Source of the DNA: Diplonema papillatum
Lineage: Eukaryota > Euglenozoa > Diplonemea > Diplonemida > Diplonemidae
Direction of reading: 5' to 3'
Assembly (NCBI GenBank): GCA_030068145.1
Contig: JAPJBO010000584.1
Span: 81,331-145,330, forward strand
Length of the DNA stretch: 64,000 nt
Positions 1 to 10,652 of the stretch are shown in pieces. Under the pieces are notes generated by a model. That model ran no database searches and had not been told where the DNA came from. It saw nothing but the letters and a program-made list of their open reading frames with translations. Each line of letters opens with the position of its first letter. Positions within the stretch are counted from its first letter, which is position 1. A program made the translations under genes and the position numbers.

Positions 1-1498
1 TACGGTGTGACATCCAGTAGCAGAAAGTCTTGTGGCAAAAGTTTTTTTTTTCTGAAAAGTTTTTTTTTTGCGCGCGCGCGCGTAAATTTCTGTGGGCCGA
101 CGGACATGGGCCAAAAAAAAAAAACCGCCTTCCCTCACGAGTAGTTTTCCAGTGTGCCACGAGTGGCACACTGGAAAACTACGAGTGAAAGAAAACTACT
201 TTCTCGAGTGAATGAGATAGTTTTTCCACCGCACCACGCGACTTTTCCGCACGCGAGTTACGCACGAACGCAGGGAGGGTAGGGTTGGCATCGAAGCTGT
301 CGCTGATGCCATGAAGCCCGCAACGCATGCCAAATACCGGTGATGGCCCAACCAAGCGTTGTTTACAACATCACTGTCGGAAGGCAGTCAAATGTTTCCT
401 TCGGGGCCCCACAAATGCCAACTCAGGACATGAAGGTTCATTTGCCTGCTAGCGATGCGGATTCCGAGGCCCCGGGCTCTGACTCCGACTAAGTTCGCTG
501 CTCTCTGAGCACATATCACACCTTGCCTTTCTGCCTTCGCTTCGTTGCCGCGCGCATCATTTTCAATGCCTGCCCTACTGGCACACATTTTCGTTATTTG
601 CTTTCAATCCGGGGCTGTGCCCGTCAGATTTCAATAGATGTCTACTTTACAACCTGCTTTCACCCTTGCTTTCTCCCTTGTTTGCATTGAAATCACAAAA
701 TGGCTACTGTGCGAGAAAAGTAGGCTACTGTGCGAGAAAAGTAGCTACTGTGCGAGAAAAGTAGCCCTCCAGTGCGCAACGAGCGTGCGGAAAAGTCGCG
801 TGGCAGGTGGAAAAAATAGCTATTGGTGATATAAAAGGCCGGTTCTTCCTTAGCGGGAGCCAGTGGCCGACGGTGGGGGTTTCCTCTGGCAGTGGGGCAA
901 TAGGAAAGTCAGCAACTCATCTCCCGTATAGGTCGGTCCTCACAAGCGTAGCGGAGCTGCTTTCGGAGGACAACAAGAACTCCTCGCTGTCGGGGGCGAG
1001 ACAAGCCCGAAGCGCAGAGTGCCTTTGCCCATGTTACACCTTGACAGTCATCAGGCTTAGAACGCTAGATTCTGATAGAAACGAGCACTCCGGAGAAGCG
1101 TTATGCGAACCGAAGAGGTTGCATCGTCCAGCACTGTTCTCAAGGCTGGCTTACTAATGGTCTTTGACGAGGCCCCTACTCATGTTCCACTCGGTTTGAT
1201 CGACAGCTAAAAGTGGGGTGAAGTTGCTGTCCTGTGTCACGAGACCTTTGGAGTACTGGAACCCCCCGATGCTTCCCCCCACAAGGTTCCGTGAACTTTG
1301 CTCGCTCGATAGGAACATGCAGTTTCTTATCTTTGCAGTTGGCCCACTGCACTCCACCACTCACTGTGCAGCCGGCCTTTTTTGCCTTAAAAGAAAAGGC
1401 CAGCTAGCCGGTCTTTTTTTGGCAAAAGGCCGACCGGGTGTTTTTTGACCCTTTTTGGTGTCATAGAAGGCCGGTCATTTCCTTGGTGGGAGCTCTGA
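1..1498. other. Repeat-bearing intergenic sequence, no gene recognised
   Basis: No convincing coding exon is seen. The stretch holds a perfect hairpin at 141-182, three copies of a 20-base unit at 700-765, and an inverted pair of about 45 bases near 208-253 and 780-826 (shared core ACGCGACTTTTCCGCACGC), which suggests a small decayed inverted-repeat element. Phrases containing GGCCGGTC recur near 836, 1398-1480 and 6090-6175, so they belong to another dispersed repeat. A segment near 95-135 recurs at 14600-14635. Confidence 0.5.
141..182. repeat. Perfect hairpin, 20-base arms
   Basis: The arm GTAGTTTTCCAGTGTGCCAC at 141-160 is followed by two bases (GA) and its exact reverse complement at 163-182. 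It lies in a repeat-rich stretch and may be an internal part of a palindromic element rather than a functional RNA. Confidence 0.85.
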
Positions 1499-4400
1499 TC
1501 ACGAGAGGCAGATGTAAATGCAGCACGGCTCCGAAAACAAAGCGCTTCTAGGTTGCAGAAAGGCCTGCTGGTGAAGCGGAGTACCAACGACTATCCACCA
1601 GGCAGCTATTTGTTCTGCTGCGAGTCGCAAGGGCAAATGGCCTCGGGGTGCACCCTCAACGTTACCCGCATGCCAGCCTGAATGGCCCTGACAGAACAAA
1701 CATTTGCCTCGTTTCGAGCGCAGAAGTCAACAAAACTCACATACTGTGGCACCTCTTCCATGTGCAGAATGGAACGTTCTCTGCTCGTTGCGCAATCGTG
1801 TTTCGTTCTCCTCCAGCGAATCTCGCATCTCACGGATCCGCAACTCCTGCTCGAGAAGCGACCGTTCTTCTTCCTCTACCTGCCGTCGTTTGACGTTGAG
1901 GTCCGAGTTTTCCCGTTCCAGGCGCTGTACGTAGTCGTCCTGCTCTTCGACAAAACGAGAGGTTTCTTGCTCGACGGCAGTCTTAGCGGTCTCCTTCTCT
2001 TTGCACGCTTGCAATTCGCGCTCTTCAATGTCACGTTTGGCGAGTTGTCGACTTGTTTCTGATTGCGATTCACGATGGCACATCGCCACTTCCCTCTCAC
2101 GCTCCTGTCGGGCGGTGACTTCTGTTTCAGCCAGCAAAACCCGCTCTGATGCGGTCTGCGTATCCCGTTGGGCATCCTGCAGGGCCATCGTCGCCAAGCG
2201 TTCGGCGCTGTGTGCTGCAGCCAGCTCTCCTCGAACCTTGTCCGTGACGGAATGCAAACGATCGAGCTCTCTTCGCTGCTCTGCGACCCTCCTTTCCATT
2301 TCTTTGAGGACTTCCTCTCCTTTTACAGATTCGACCTCTTGGACCGCAAGGCGTCGCTGCACAGCTTCGACTTCGCGCTGAGCTTCAAGGACGGCCAACT
2401 GCTTCGACCGCTCGTGTTCCTTGAACTGGTTTTGATCGATGTGCCTGTGGTACAGATGCGCAGGCTACCACGGGGGCAACAGGGGGGAGGTCGTAGTGTC
2501 GTAGTACGCAGACGCGGTAATTCCTTGCAGACCAAACACTGCGGTGGCGCATACAGCCGATAGCTAGGCCACGGCCCTTCGATTATGAACTTCTGCTTGA
2601 GGGCATCGACTTTATAATGAATGATAAACTGGCAGTATTTCATTTACGACGGGGAAGACAATTTTCTAGCGTTATTTGTGGGTTTTCGTAAGTCGAAAAC
2701 GGTTCTACTGACCCGGGCTACTTGATCGACACCATAGTTCCTAGCAGAGGAAAGGGGGCTTGTACAGGTGAACAGTACACATTATTTTTTCCCCCCCCAA
2801 AGCACATCCCCGGAGAAACCCCGATTACACCGGACATACACGCCCGGTTGGTCGGAGTTGGGGTACAGGATAGACGGTATTTCTGGCGTTTTTAATTCTA
2901 ATGCTGGCGGAGTTGCCTGTCCGCCAGAATTAGAAACGCCACAATTAACGCCGCCACAAATAATAGCGCCAGGGTTCCCCTTCCGTTCTGCAAGCCTGTC
3001 GCAAAGAGCGTCTTCTGCCCCCTGAATCCAAACTGAGACGCAAAGGTGGGAGAACTCCCGCAAAGGTTGGGGACTCATCGAAGCTCACACCTAGCGAGGA
3101 AGGGGGTACCCCGTGAGATGGAGCGCATGCAGGAGGAGCAGTTGATGAAGGACTTCACCGACGCCGTGCTCAACGTTATGCAGGACAGGAAGAATGGCCA
3201 CGGAAGGCTTCTTCGTGCCATCTGGAACTATGTGCCTACCATCCACAGTTGTGCTTGTGCAAAGCCAAAGCAAAAGAAACCTTACCAATCAGCGCAAAGC
3301 AGCACACCGTGCGCACGGCAGCAAAATCAGCGCAGAAGCGCCCGAGACAACCGGGCTGCAAATATTAGGTTTTCAGGCTCCTGCAGCAAAGAGCATCTGC
3401 GCTGACATTGATTGACGAGCCAGACGCTGAACATTGACATCGACAAGGTTTCTCTCACAGGACATCCAGATTGGTTTCACGACCGCCGGCTAGCATAGGC
3501 TGTCCTCCAGCTCGGAATAAATAAATAAGAAAAGCCGGAAATTCGGGAAAACCGGATCCGCCAGAAATAAAAACGCCATTAAAGACGACGCAGTTAAAGC
3601 CGCCAGAATTACCGTCTATCCTGTAATTCAGGCAATGTGTGAAGCCCATAATGTGTACTGTGTGTGTATCGTTGTGCCGGAGTCTCCGATGATGAACTCT
3701 GAATAGTAACGTTAAGGAGACGTCCTCCTCTTGATTGGTTAAAGGAACTACACACCGGTCTCTCAATTCCTGGCGACCCCTTTCGGTGTCATCGTGAGCA
3801 GCTTCGAGCACTGTCTTGGCATCCTTCTCTCTCTGCTGTGCTTCTTGTGCGGTTGCCGTCTGCAGTGCCACTTTCTGCTCTTGTCCTGCTGTCACTGCCT
3901 GCTGCTCCATACTGGCAATACGCGCTTCCCGCTCTCGTTCGCGAAGCCTGCTTTGACGAGTTCGCAATATCAGAACCCGTTATATGGTCTGCTGGGCTCA
4001 ATAAGAAATACACGAGAAGCAAAAACAAACTCGTGCAAGAGCGTGCTCTAACAACAAAAGCAAGCTCCTAGTCGAGCTAGAGAGCTTGGTTGACATTACA
4101 GCGAAGGTCATACTCTTGCAAGCGCCTTTTTGCGGTTTCCATGTCTTGGTGCTGGCGATTATCGGTCCAATAATCCTGTGGGGTGTCTTCGTTTCTGTCG
4201 GCAATTATGCCGCCCAGGTGTACTAACAACGCGACGAACTATCTAATCGGCACACTTGTAGCGGTAACTGTTTTCGGGCTAGCACATAGTTGAATATGCC
4301 ATACCTTGATACGGAAGTACAGCGAGTCGAGAAGTGTCGGATACAGCTCAGAAAGGGTTCGCCATTCGTCATAGGAAATGATCGCGTCGTTGTTAACATC

Positions 4401-5108
4401 GGCCTTGCGAAACATGTCGCCAATTGTGTGTGAAGGATACTCGATGCGAAGGCGGTGCAGCACTGTCGTGAAACTGTCAACGTTGAACCCTCTTGCATTT
4501 TTCGAAGTTAGCTCATCAAAGACCGAACGTTGCTTTTCGGGAAAGGGAACTGTGGGTCCCACGAAAGCAGACGATGACTCGTGTGACGCTAGTTGAGCTT
4601 GACTAACCACATGTGAGGGTGTGCCGACGAAAGGAGTGCCAATTCCTGGGACCATGTGTGCCGATTTGTAGCTGCTCGGCACCGGCCCATGATGGGATGA
4701 GAACGTGTTCATCGCTGGATAACTTGTTCTTGGAATGGAGGGCACCGGACTCGCACTAGTGTACGATCGAGTGATTGGAGCAGGAACCGGAGGGGGAATC
4801 TTGGACTGCACTTCTCTGTGATAGTCGTTCTCTTTTTGGAAAATGTAGACTTGAGAAAAGTCCTGAAGTTGTGCTGGAGTCAGAAGCTCGACCCACTGCT
4901 GCGATCTTTCGTCAAAGGTTTGTATGCGATCAATTGCAAAACTCTGACTTTGGGGAACATCGGGCGGCCGCCGTACTGCTAGTTCGGGCCCAAAAACGCT
5001 TTCGACCTTTTGCTGCAAATCTCCCAGTGACGGTGGCGAGACGAAGAGCACTTCATAATTCAGCTTGGTGCCCCAGAGATCTGCGGCGCAGAGAATGGTG
5101 ATCGGCAT
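1499..5108 (-). CDS. BILBO1: BILBO1-like EF-hand/coiled-coil cytoskeletal protein, five exons
   Basis: Proposed exons on the minus strand are 5108-4305, 4175-4114, 3947-3756, 2444-1745 and 1687-1499. The phases fit (0, 2, 2, 0) and give 648 residues; trypanosome BILBO1 has about 590. Residues 1-110 match the globular BILBO1 N-terminal domain as I know it (LNYEV, LAVRRPPDVP, WVELL, VYIFQ). Residues 110-190 are Pro/Ser-rich. Residues 191-268 form an EF-hand pair; the second loop, D237 to E248 (DVNNDAIISYDE), is canonical except Ala for Gly at position 6. The ELYPTLLDSLYFRIK segment and the following DYW motif in exon 2 also fit BILBO1. Residues from about 275 to 585 are charged heptad-rich coiled coil. 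In trypanosomes BILBO1 builds the flagellar pocket collar. The first ATG is at 5108. The last exon (62 codons) is the least certain; exon 4 read through would stop soon after 1745. Intron 3 is long because it holds a transposon. Confidence 0.78.
2866..3625. mobile_element. TA-flanked inverted-repeat element inside intron 3 of the BILBO1-like gene
   Basis: CAGGATAGACGGTATTTCTG at 2866 is matched by an inverted copy ending at 3625. The outer 14 bases are identical, then one mismatch, then 8 more matches. TA lies directly outside each end (2864-2865 and 3626-3627), as expected for Tc1/mariner/pogo-type elements. Motifs containing CCGCCAGAATTA recur just inside both ends. No transposase is recognisable, so it is probably non-autonomous. 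It accounts for 762 of the 1311 bases of the intron. Confidence 0.7.
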
Positions 5109-6600
5109 TGCCCCCTCCCACCTTCCCTCACCTGTGTACAATCAGCTCCAGAGTTTCTGCAGTGAAGATTTAAGGCAAGATTTACTGGCTTGGTGCCCCA
5201 GACATATGTGGCAGATTTGAAGGCCTGATTTATTGTTGTGATAGTGTTGGTGCCTCCAAGCTTCAGCGATGTGTCCCTCGGGAAACCCCTGTAGGTGGCC
5301 CTGGTGGTGAAAACCTCAAACTTTCTACTGCACACCAGGTAGTAGTCGTAGTAGTTTGAACTTGATATGCAACAATCTGTGACAATGGACTGCACAAGCA
5401 GCTACAGACTACCTCTTTGCACGCGTCGTGTCATGCTTCGGTCGCTTCTTGCCCGCGCACTCTTGTGTCTCCGGTGCGCGCTTCACGTCCGAAGTGCAGT
5501 TTGGCGACGAGCTCAAGGAATCACCAGAGGATTCGGCGCACTTCCTTTTCTCCCTCACGGCCGCGGCCGTTGTAGTAGTATGTGTCGTTTTATTCCGGGA
5601 GCAAGTCAGGGAGAGCAATCTTTACAAACAAACGAGTGACTTAAGGTGGCCGCTTGAGCGGCGCCAATCCGAGTGCACACAGCAGCAGTGACGCGTCGGC
5701 AATATTTGCACTTCAGTGGGGCTGCCGTCATGAGCGTCGACGGCTAGCGAGTGTCGGCAGAGGGTGCAGTGGTCGGAGCAAGCTTGAACGTGGCAGGTCG
5801 GTGCCGCACAAATGACTTGGTCGATGTACTTCAGCGCATTAGCCTTGCGCATGCGCCGCGCAGCCTGCGAGATCACGCGCTTCCGGGGTCACATGCCTTT
5901 CCGCGTCTTCCGCGGCGGCCGCACGGTTCTCTGCCTGGTGGCCTCCACCACCCGCTGGACCTTCGCGTCCCATCCTACCCTGTCTGCCATCAGCTCCCGG
6001 ATCTCCTCAGTGTTCGTTCTTGGCATAGGATAATACAGGGGGTCGTTTGCGCACCTCAAATGCGCAGTGCTCGCGCTAGGAAAAAAGCCGGTCATTTACG
6101 ACTACAAAAATCCATCGCTGAAAACTGACTGGTCATTTATGACCGGTCATTTTCGGGGCAAAAAAGACCGGCTGCAAAGAAAGGCCGTCTCGACCACCAA
6201 GCACCCAGTTCTTGAGTATCGTACCACAAGAACAGGTTTCCTCGGTCGGCAAGATCCCGTACTGCATCAAGTGCTTTGCGAGTGCAGCTTGATCTGCCAA
6301 GAGCGGGCCAAATTCGATATTCGGCTTGCAACGTCGTTTCTGTTGCTTCGAGCCGGAATACAGCAGCCGTTGCTCTGCCTGACACGGGTTGCCGCCTGTT
6401 TCGGTTTTACTATCTCCAAAACTTGTCACATAAGACTAGGAAAAGTGGAATTGAAGACTCCTGAACATTCCCACACCTTGTTTTTTTCTCCGTGTCTTTC
6501 CGCGCTGCGTGTGCCCGCCTCCTCGTCACGGCGCCGCAGATAATACTGGAGGAGGTTTTCCTCCACTTCCTCCTCTTCCTCTTCCTCCTCTTCCTTTCCT
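5109..6600. other. Intergenic stretch, no confident gene
   Basis: This follows the start of the BILBO1-like gene (transcribed leftwards) and probably holds its promoter. A CACAG/GTGAGG phrase at about 5130 on the minus strand could be a 5'UTR splice donor. Bases 5415-5500 resemble 19315-19390, so part is dispersed repeat. GGTCATTTAtGACC-type phrases near 6090-6175 are also repetitive. Confidence 0.4.
5622..6026 (-). CDS. Possible small basic protein interrupted by an in-frame TGA
   Basis: An ATG at 6026 opens 45 codons rich in Arg and Lys (starting MPRTNTEEIRELMADRV) that end at a TGA at 5891-5889. The same frame continues without interruption to 5622, beginning PRKRVISQAARRMRKANALK. Both halves look protein-like. 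The join could be a very short intron, a decayed gene or chance. The second half becomes Cys/His-rich and loses its coding character. I recognise no family. It may be only a shadow of GC-rich intergenic DNA. Confidence 0.22.
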
Positions 6601-6603
6601 CCA

Positions 6604-7194
6604 AATTTCCGAAATTTTTTTGGGCCAAAAAAAAAAATCCGAAACCACCCAATCCAACTATGTACACACGAAACAGAGATCTTACGATTCAGCGAAAAAG
6701 CGAGCAAAAAAGAGTGTTTACAAACCCTGGAGGAAGTCGGAAAAAACAGTCGGCGAAAAACTTGGAAAAAAGACGGGAAAAAGACCTTCAAGTGCTCCAA
6801 GGCCAGACGATTGTAGTGTTGCAAACGAATCGCAGACTTTGTACACACGAAACAGAGATCTTATGAATCAACGCAAAGCGAGCGAAAAAGAGCGTGGAAA
6901 AGTCGGAGACACGGCGAAAAACGTGGGAGAAAGACGGGAAAATACGACCTTGAAGTGCTCCAAGATCAGACGACTGCATAGTGTTGCAAACGAATCGCAA
7001 ACACGCTGAAGTTGGGACTCCCACACACTGAAATCAAGTGCTCCTAGGCAGACGAACTGTTAGTGTTGCGAACGAATCGCAAACATGCTGAGATCGGACC
7101 CCACACACTGAAATCGACTGAGAACAACCTGAGCGATCTCTCTTGATAAAAGATTCAAGCGCCGAAGGCGCAACCACCCAATCCAACTATGTAC
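6604..7194 (+). repeat. Partial copies of the 365-bp satellite behind a GGGCCAAAA-type spacer
   Basis: After a short TTTTGGGCCAAAA stretch, the sequence enters the same unit found at 19.8, 21.8-23.7, 32.0-33.0 and 37.4-39.8 kb. Shared phrases are CCACCCAATCCAACTATGTA, CAAACGAATCGCAAACACGC and GCGCCGAAGGCGC. The copies here are diverged and contain deletions. The 211-bp MITE follows at 7195. Confidence 0.8.
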
Positions 7195-7406
7195 CATGCA
7201 GGGTCAAAACCTTGTGTCTTTTTGAAAATGGCAAAAAAAAAAATTCCGGAAAAAAATTGGGTTTTTTGAATTTTAAAATTTTGGAACAAACTCTGCAGTA
7301 TTTTTTGATGACATTGAGCAAATTTTTTTTTTTCCAAAAAAAATTTTTGGAGGCCATCGGCCCTGTGGGAGCGTTTCAAAAAGACACAAGGTTTTGACCC
7401 TGCATG
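7195..7406. mobile_element. 211-bp MITE, full-length copy 1
   Basis: It starts CATGCAGGGTCAAAACCTTG and ends with the reverse complement. The interior has the family core (AACAAACTCTGCAGTA, AGTTGAGCAAA or ATTGAGCAAA, CATCGGCCC) between A/T runs. The flanks are GTAC and ATAC, a near but imperfect 4-base target duplication. The left flank is satellite. Confidence 0.9.
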
Positions 7407-7944
7407 ATACGCGGGATCGGCGGTGCCTGTGTTTCCGGGATCAGCGCTCCCTGTGCAAACCCATGATTCATGAATTAAGTTCGAAAGTACGAATCACAGG
7501 ACGTGGAACATGATTCGTAGGACCGCTGAGCACAAAGTTACCAAGTTTTCAAAACACCGCAACGGAGCAGGCGCCCGGCAGGCATTAGGCTCGGTCAGGA
7601 ATCGAGCTATCCTCCGAGTTTAGCCGGTGCTACCACATGAAGAATGGAAAGCAAGAAGACGAGAAAGGGGTGCGTGAAACCAAGAAAACGGAAAACAAAC
7701 ACTGTGGGAAACGAAAAAGCCTTGCCGAAGACAAGGTCACAGGGGGATGGGTGGGCGGGATTCAAGGCTTTGAGACCACCAACCAAGCAACCAACCTCCC
7801 CCCTGGTTCTTAGTACTATTTGTTGGATAAATAGCTACTAGGGGCTATTCTCTGGAATGTCGATTCCCCAAATGAATCTGCAGACTGATCCCTCACACCG
7901 AAGTGATCATGGGTTGCCTTGTGAGCGTAGATGCGCGGGGCTGA
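7407..7944. other. Unassigned sequence before the LINE
   Basis: No repeat shared with the rest of the window and no convincing gene is seen. It may contain the 5' part of the LINE or old host sequence. A solitary MITE terminus, CATGCAGGGTCAAAACC at 7949-7965, lies exactly at the boundary with the LINE reading frame. Confidence 0.4.
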
Positions 7945-7971
7945 ACAGCATGCAGGGTCAAAACCCTGCCT

Positions 7972-10521
7972 GTGATTCGATACGGCGCAGCGAAGAACGA
8001 CGACGGCAAGGTCGGTATCGCCGTCATCGCCGAAGGAAAGAGGGACCACCAGACGTGGACCTTCGGGGAGGTTGTTGACTGCCTCGACGTGGAAGAGGCG
8101 GAGCTGGAAGCGGCCTGCGTGGCGCTAGAGCGAGTGAGCCCGGGAGGCGCAGTGAAGCTGGTGGGCGGGATAGACAGAGTCCGACTCTGGATTTTGCGTC
8201 AGGTGGCGTGCCCACACAGGCTGCTGGGAAGGACGAGACGCGCGCAGCAGCTGCTAGGGGAAGCCAGACGAAGGACGCGCGTGGACATGCCTCGGACAGA
8301 GGGTGATATGGATGGGACTGTACGGGAAAGAGCGGTCGTGGCAGCAGGCAGCAAGAGCGTGCAAAGAGAGACGCGGAAGAAGAGCCTGGAGGAACGCCTC
8401 GGCATGTTTGGCCTGGAGGAGCGAGAGGCGGGGGCGCAGGGTGACTGCCAGTTTCGTGCGTTATCGTACGTGCTGCACGGGACGGCGGCTCACCATGCCC
8501 AGCTGAGGAGGCTAGCGGTAGAGTCCTTGACCGCCAGGGACATCACCGGCCATGTCGAGGGCTGCGCCAAGCAATACCTGGCGAGGATGGCGCGCCTCGG
8601 AACGTGGGGCGACCACCTCACGCTGCAGGCGCTGGCGTGGGAAGTCGGGCGACGGGTGGTGGTGTTCGAGCTGGCGCCCGACGACACCATGCGCGCGACA
8701 GTGCTGTGGCCAGGAGAGACGGGGAAGGTAGGCGACCTGGTGCTGGACGAGCGAGACATCAAGCTCAGTTACACCGGGTCGCACTACAGGGCTGTGCGTT
8801 GGAGGGAGGAAGGGATGGCGGCGCCGGTACACGCGGCGCAGGTTACGCCCCAACTGAACGTGGGGCTCCCCCTGAGGACGAACAACAGCGGACCGGAAAG
8901 GCCGACGCGGCGTCTTCCAATAGGCTGCCTGCGCGGAGCGGAGTGGAAGGTAGAGACGGGGGAGGCCGAACACTACAACCGGAGCGCGGCCGGAGTAGTG
9001 GTGTGGCGTGGCGAAGCGCTGGGCGCTACCGCCTTCGCACGGAAGAACGCACGGGCGGCAGTGGTGACCACATTCCCGGTTCCCGTGCAGCACTCCGAGG
9101 AGCGGAGCATCACCTGGAGGGGCGAGGGGACGGCGAGGACGCTGTCAGTTTGGGTGTCGTCACAGGCACCTCTGGAGGCGTTCTACGACGCAAAGGAGCC
9201 AAAGAGGAGCTGCCGGGGAGAGAGCGCCCAGGTCGTGGTGCAAACGAAGTTGGGGGAGGGGGAGACACGAGAAGGGGTCTACCTCAGGATGTCGAAGCAT
9301 TGCAAGCGGGTGCTAACCAGGTTCAGGCTGGTTGGTTCGACAGCTGAGGGCATCTGCTTCGTCTCGCCGGCGGAGGCGGATAAGGTGTTGAAGAGCTCGG
9401 GGGAGAGTGGGATCTTCGTGAGGGCCTTGCACGAGGACAAGGAGAGGAGCCGCCTGGGAATGGTTTGGGTGGATTCTGAGGAGGAGGCGTCGAAGATGGC
9501 GGGTGTGTTGAAGAGCGGAGGTATTGCGACGATGGGCCTCGGAAAGGGAGCGGACGGGAAGGTGGCAGTGCGTGTGGAGAGGGGGAAGATGGACGAGGCT
9601 TGCAGAGCGCTGGGCAGGACGAGGAAGTTTACGGTCGAGGGGCCCCCTCTGGATATGACGGCGGATGAGGTCGTGAGGTCATTGGGGGAGCAGGGTTGGC
9701 AGGCAGAGGCAAGGGAGGCGAGAGAAAGCAGGAGAGGAAGAGCAGTGTGGCTGGTCGAGGCACTGACAGCGCCGCCGGCAATGGACCTCGAAGTGCAGGG
9801 GGAGCTTTGGCTCGTGAGTCAGTCGATGTCGGCCGGGGTGGCGCGGGGGTCGGTCTGGGACGGGTCTCGGTCTTTCATGAAAAAATGGGAGACGGGGCGG
9901 AAGGAGGTCCAACCCGCTACGGGGCAGGGCAGGGTGTTTCGGAGAGAGGAGTTTCCGGTGTTGGGGAGTGCGGCGCAGCCGGGGAGCAAGGCGCGGGAAG
10001 GAGCAAAAAACGACGGCGCAAAAAACGACAGAGGAGGGGGCTGGGGAAACATCCCTCCGGGAGCGGCCGGGGGTGCAGGGAGTCCGACGGTGGCGATGGA
10101 AGAAATGCTCAAGGGACTCTTCGAGGGGCTCGCAACAAAGCTGACGGCGTGCTTAACCGGCAGAGGAGAGAGAGACACAGGGATGGGCGAAGTGGACACG
10201 ACGAATGGGGCGGAGGTGGTGAGGCAGAGGGAGCAAATGGAAGAGATGCGGAAGGAAATGCGGCTCCTGAAGGAGGAAAACGAGGGGCTCAAAGCCAGCC
10301 TGGAGGAAATGAAGGAGATGAGGAAAGAGCTCAGCGAACAACGGAGGGAGAACGAGGAGATTCGGGAGACCGTACGAGAGTTCAGGGAACAGGTGAAGCC
10401 GGCGGCACACCAGAAAGGTGGCAAGGACGCGGAAATGGGCAGCCAAGCCTCCTCGGATGGGGAGGAAGGGACGAAGAGGAAGAAGCAGAAAGGTGGCAAC
10501 GCCAAGGGGAAGCAGAAGTAG
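7972..10521 (+). CDS. LINE ORF1 protein with OTU cysteine protease domain and coiled coil
   Basis: The frame is open from 7945 to the stop at 10519-10521. The first codons give no ATG; the position at 7972 is GTG and the first ATG is at 8287, so the true start may be lost or non-AUG. An OTU-type protease or deubiquitinase core is visible: GDCQFRALSYVL with the candidate catalytic Cys at 8446-8448, and LSYTGSHYRAV with the catalytic His at 8782-8784. The downstream part (about 9300-9880) resembles a region of the second LINE ORF1 at 62.9-63.4 kb. The C-terminus (about 10220-10420) is heptad-rich coiled coil, as often found in LINE ORF1 proteins, then a Lys-rich tail. OTU domains are known from some non-LTR elements. 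The N-terminal 70 residues loosely recall an RNase H strand pattern, but the catalytic residues are not evident. Confidence 0.8.
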   Translation: MIRYGAAKNDDGKVGIAVIAEGKRDHQTWTFGEVVDCLDVEEAELEAACVALERVSPGGAVKLVGGIDRVRLWILRQVACPHRLLGRTRRAQQLLGEARRRTRVDMPRTEGDMDGTVRERAVVAAGSKSVQRETRKKSLEERLGMFGLEEREAGAQGDCQFRALSYVLHGTAAHHAQLRRLAVESLTARDITGHVEGCAKQYLARMARLGTWGDHLTLQALAWEVGRRVVVFELAPDDTMRATVLWPGETGKVGDLVLDERDIKLSYTGSHYRAVRWREEGMAAPVHAAQVTPQLNVGLPLRTNNSGPERPTRRLPIGCLRGAEWKVETGEAEHYNRSAAGVVVWRGEALGATAFARKNARAAVVTTFPVPVQHSEERSITWRGEGTARTLSVWVSSQAPLEAFYDAKEPKRSCRGESAQVVVQTKLGEGETREGVYLRMSKHCKRVLTRFRLVGSTAEGICFVSPAEADKVLKSSGESGIFVRALHEDKERSRLGMVWVDSEEEASKMAGVLKSGGIATMGLGKGADGKVAVRVERGKMDEACRALGRTRKFTVEGPPLDMTADEVVRSLGEQGWQAEAREARESRRGRAVWLVEALTAPPAMDLEVQGELWLVSQSMSAGVARGSVWDGSRSFMKKWETGRKEVQPATGQGRVFRREEFPVLGSAAQPGSKAREGAKNDGAKNDRGGGWGNIPPGAAGGAGSPTVAMEEMLKGLFEGLATKLTACLTGRGERDTGMGEVDTTNGAEVVRQREQMEEMRKEMRLLKEENEGLKASLEEMKEMRKELSEQRRENEEIRETVREFREQVKPAAHQKGGKDAEMGSQASSDGEEGTKRKKQKGGNAKGKQK

Positions 10522-10652
10522 ACGCACCGGAGCCCGTGGTCGTGCTAGCTCTTAACGGCGCAGTCGGGGGCGCAGCAGGTTCGCACCGCCCCCCTGCTGA
10601 CGGTCATCGTACGTACGGGGACGAGGGCCACTTTGGTGACGAATTCGATGGG

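Noticed and set aside
3046-3405. 119-codon frame within the intron transposon as a transposase
   Set aside because: No DDE motif or helix-turn-helix visible; the frame begins and ends without relation to the element structure.
6410-6848. Glu/Lys-rich minus-strand frames around 6.5 kb
   Set aside because: They come from a CTTCCTC run and repeat sequence, with no conserved motif.
9696-10520. N-terminal 270 codons of the frame that becomes LINE ORF2
   Set aside because: Overlaps the well-supported ORF1 and consists of low-complexity Gly/Arg/Glu sequence, so it is a shadow; ORF2 is taken from 10653.
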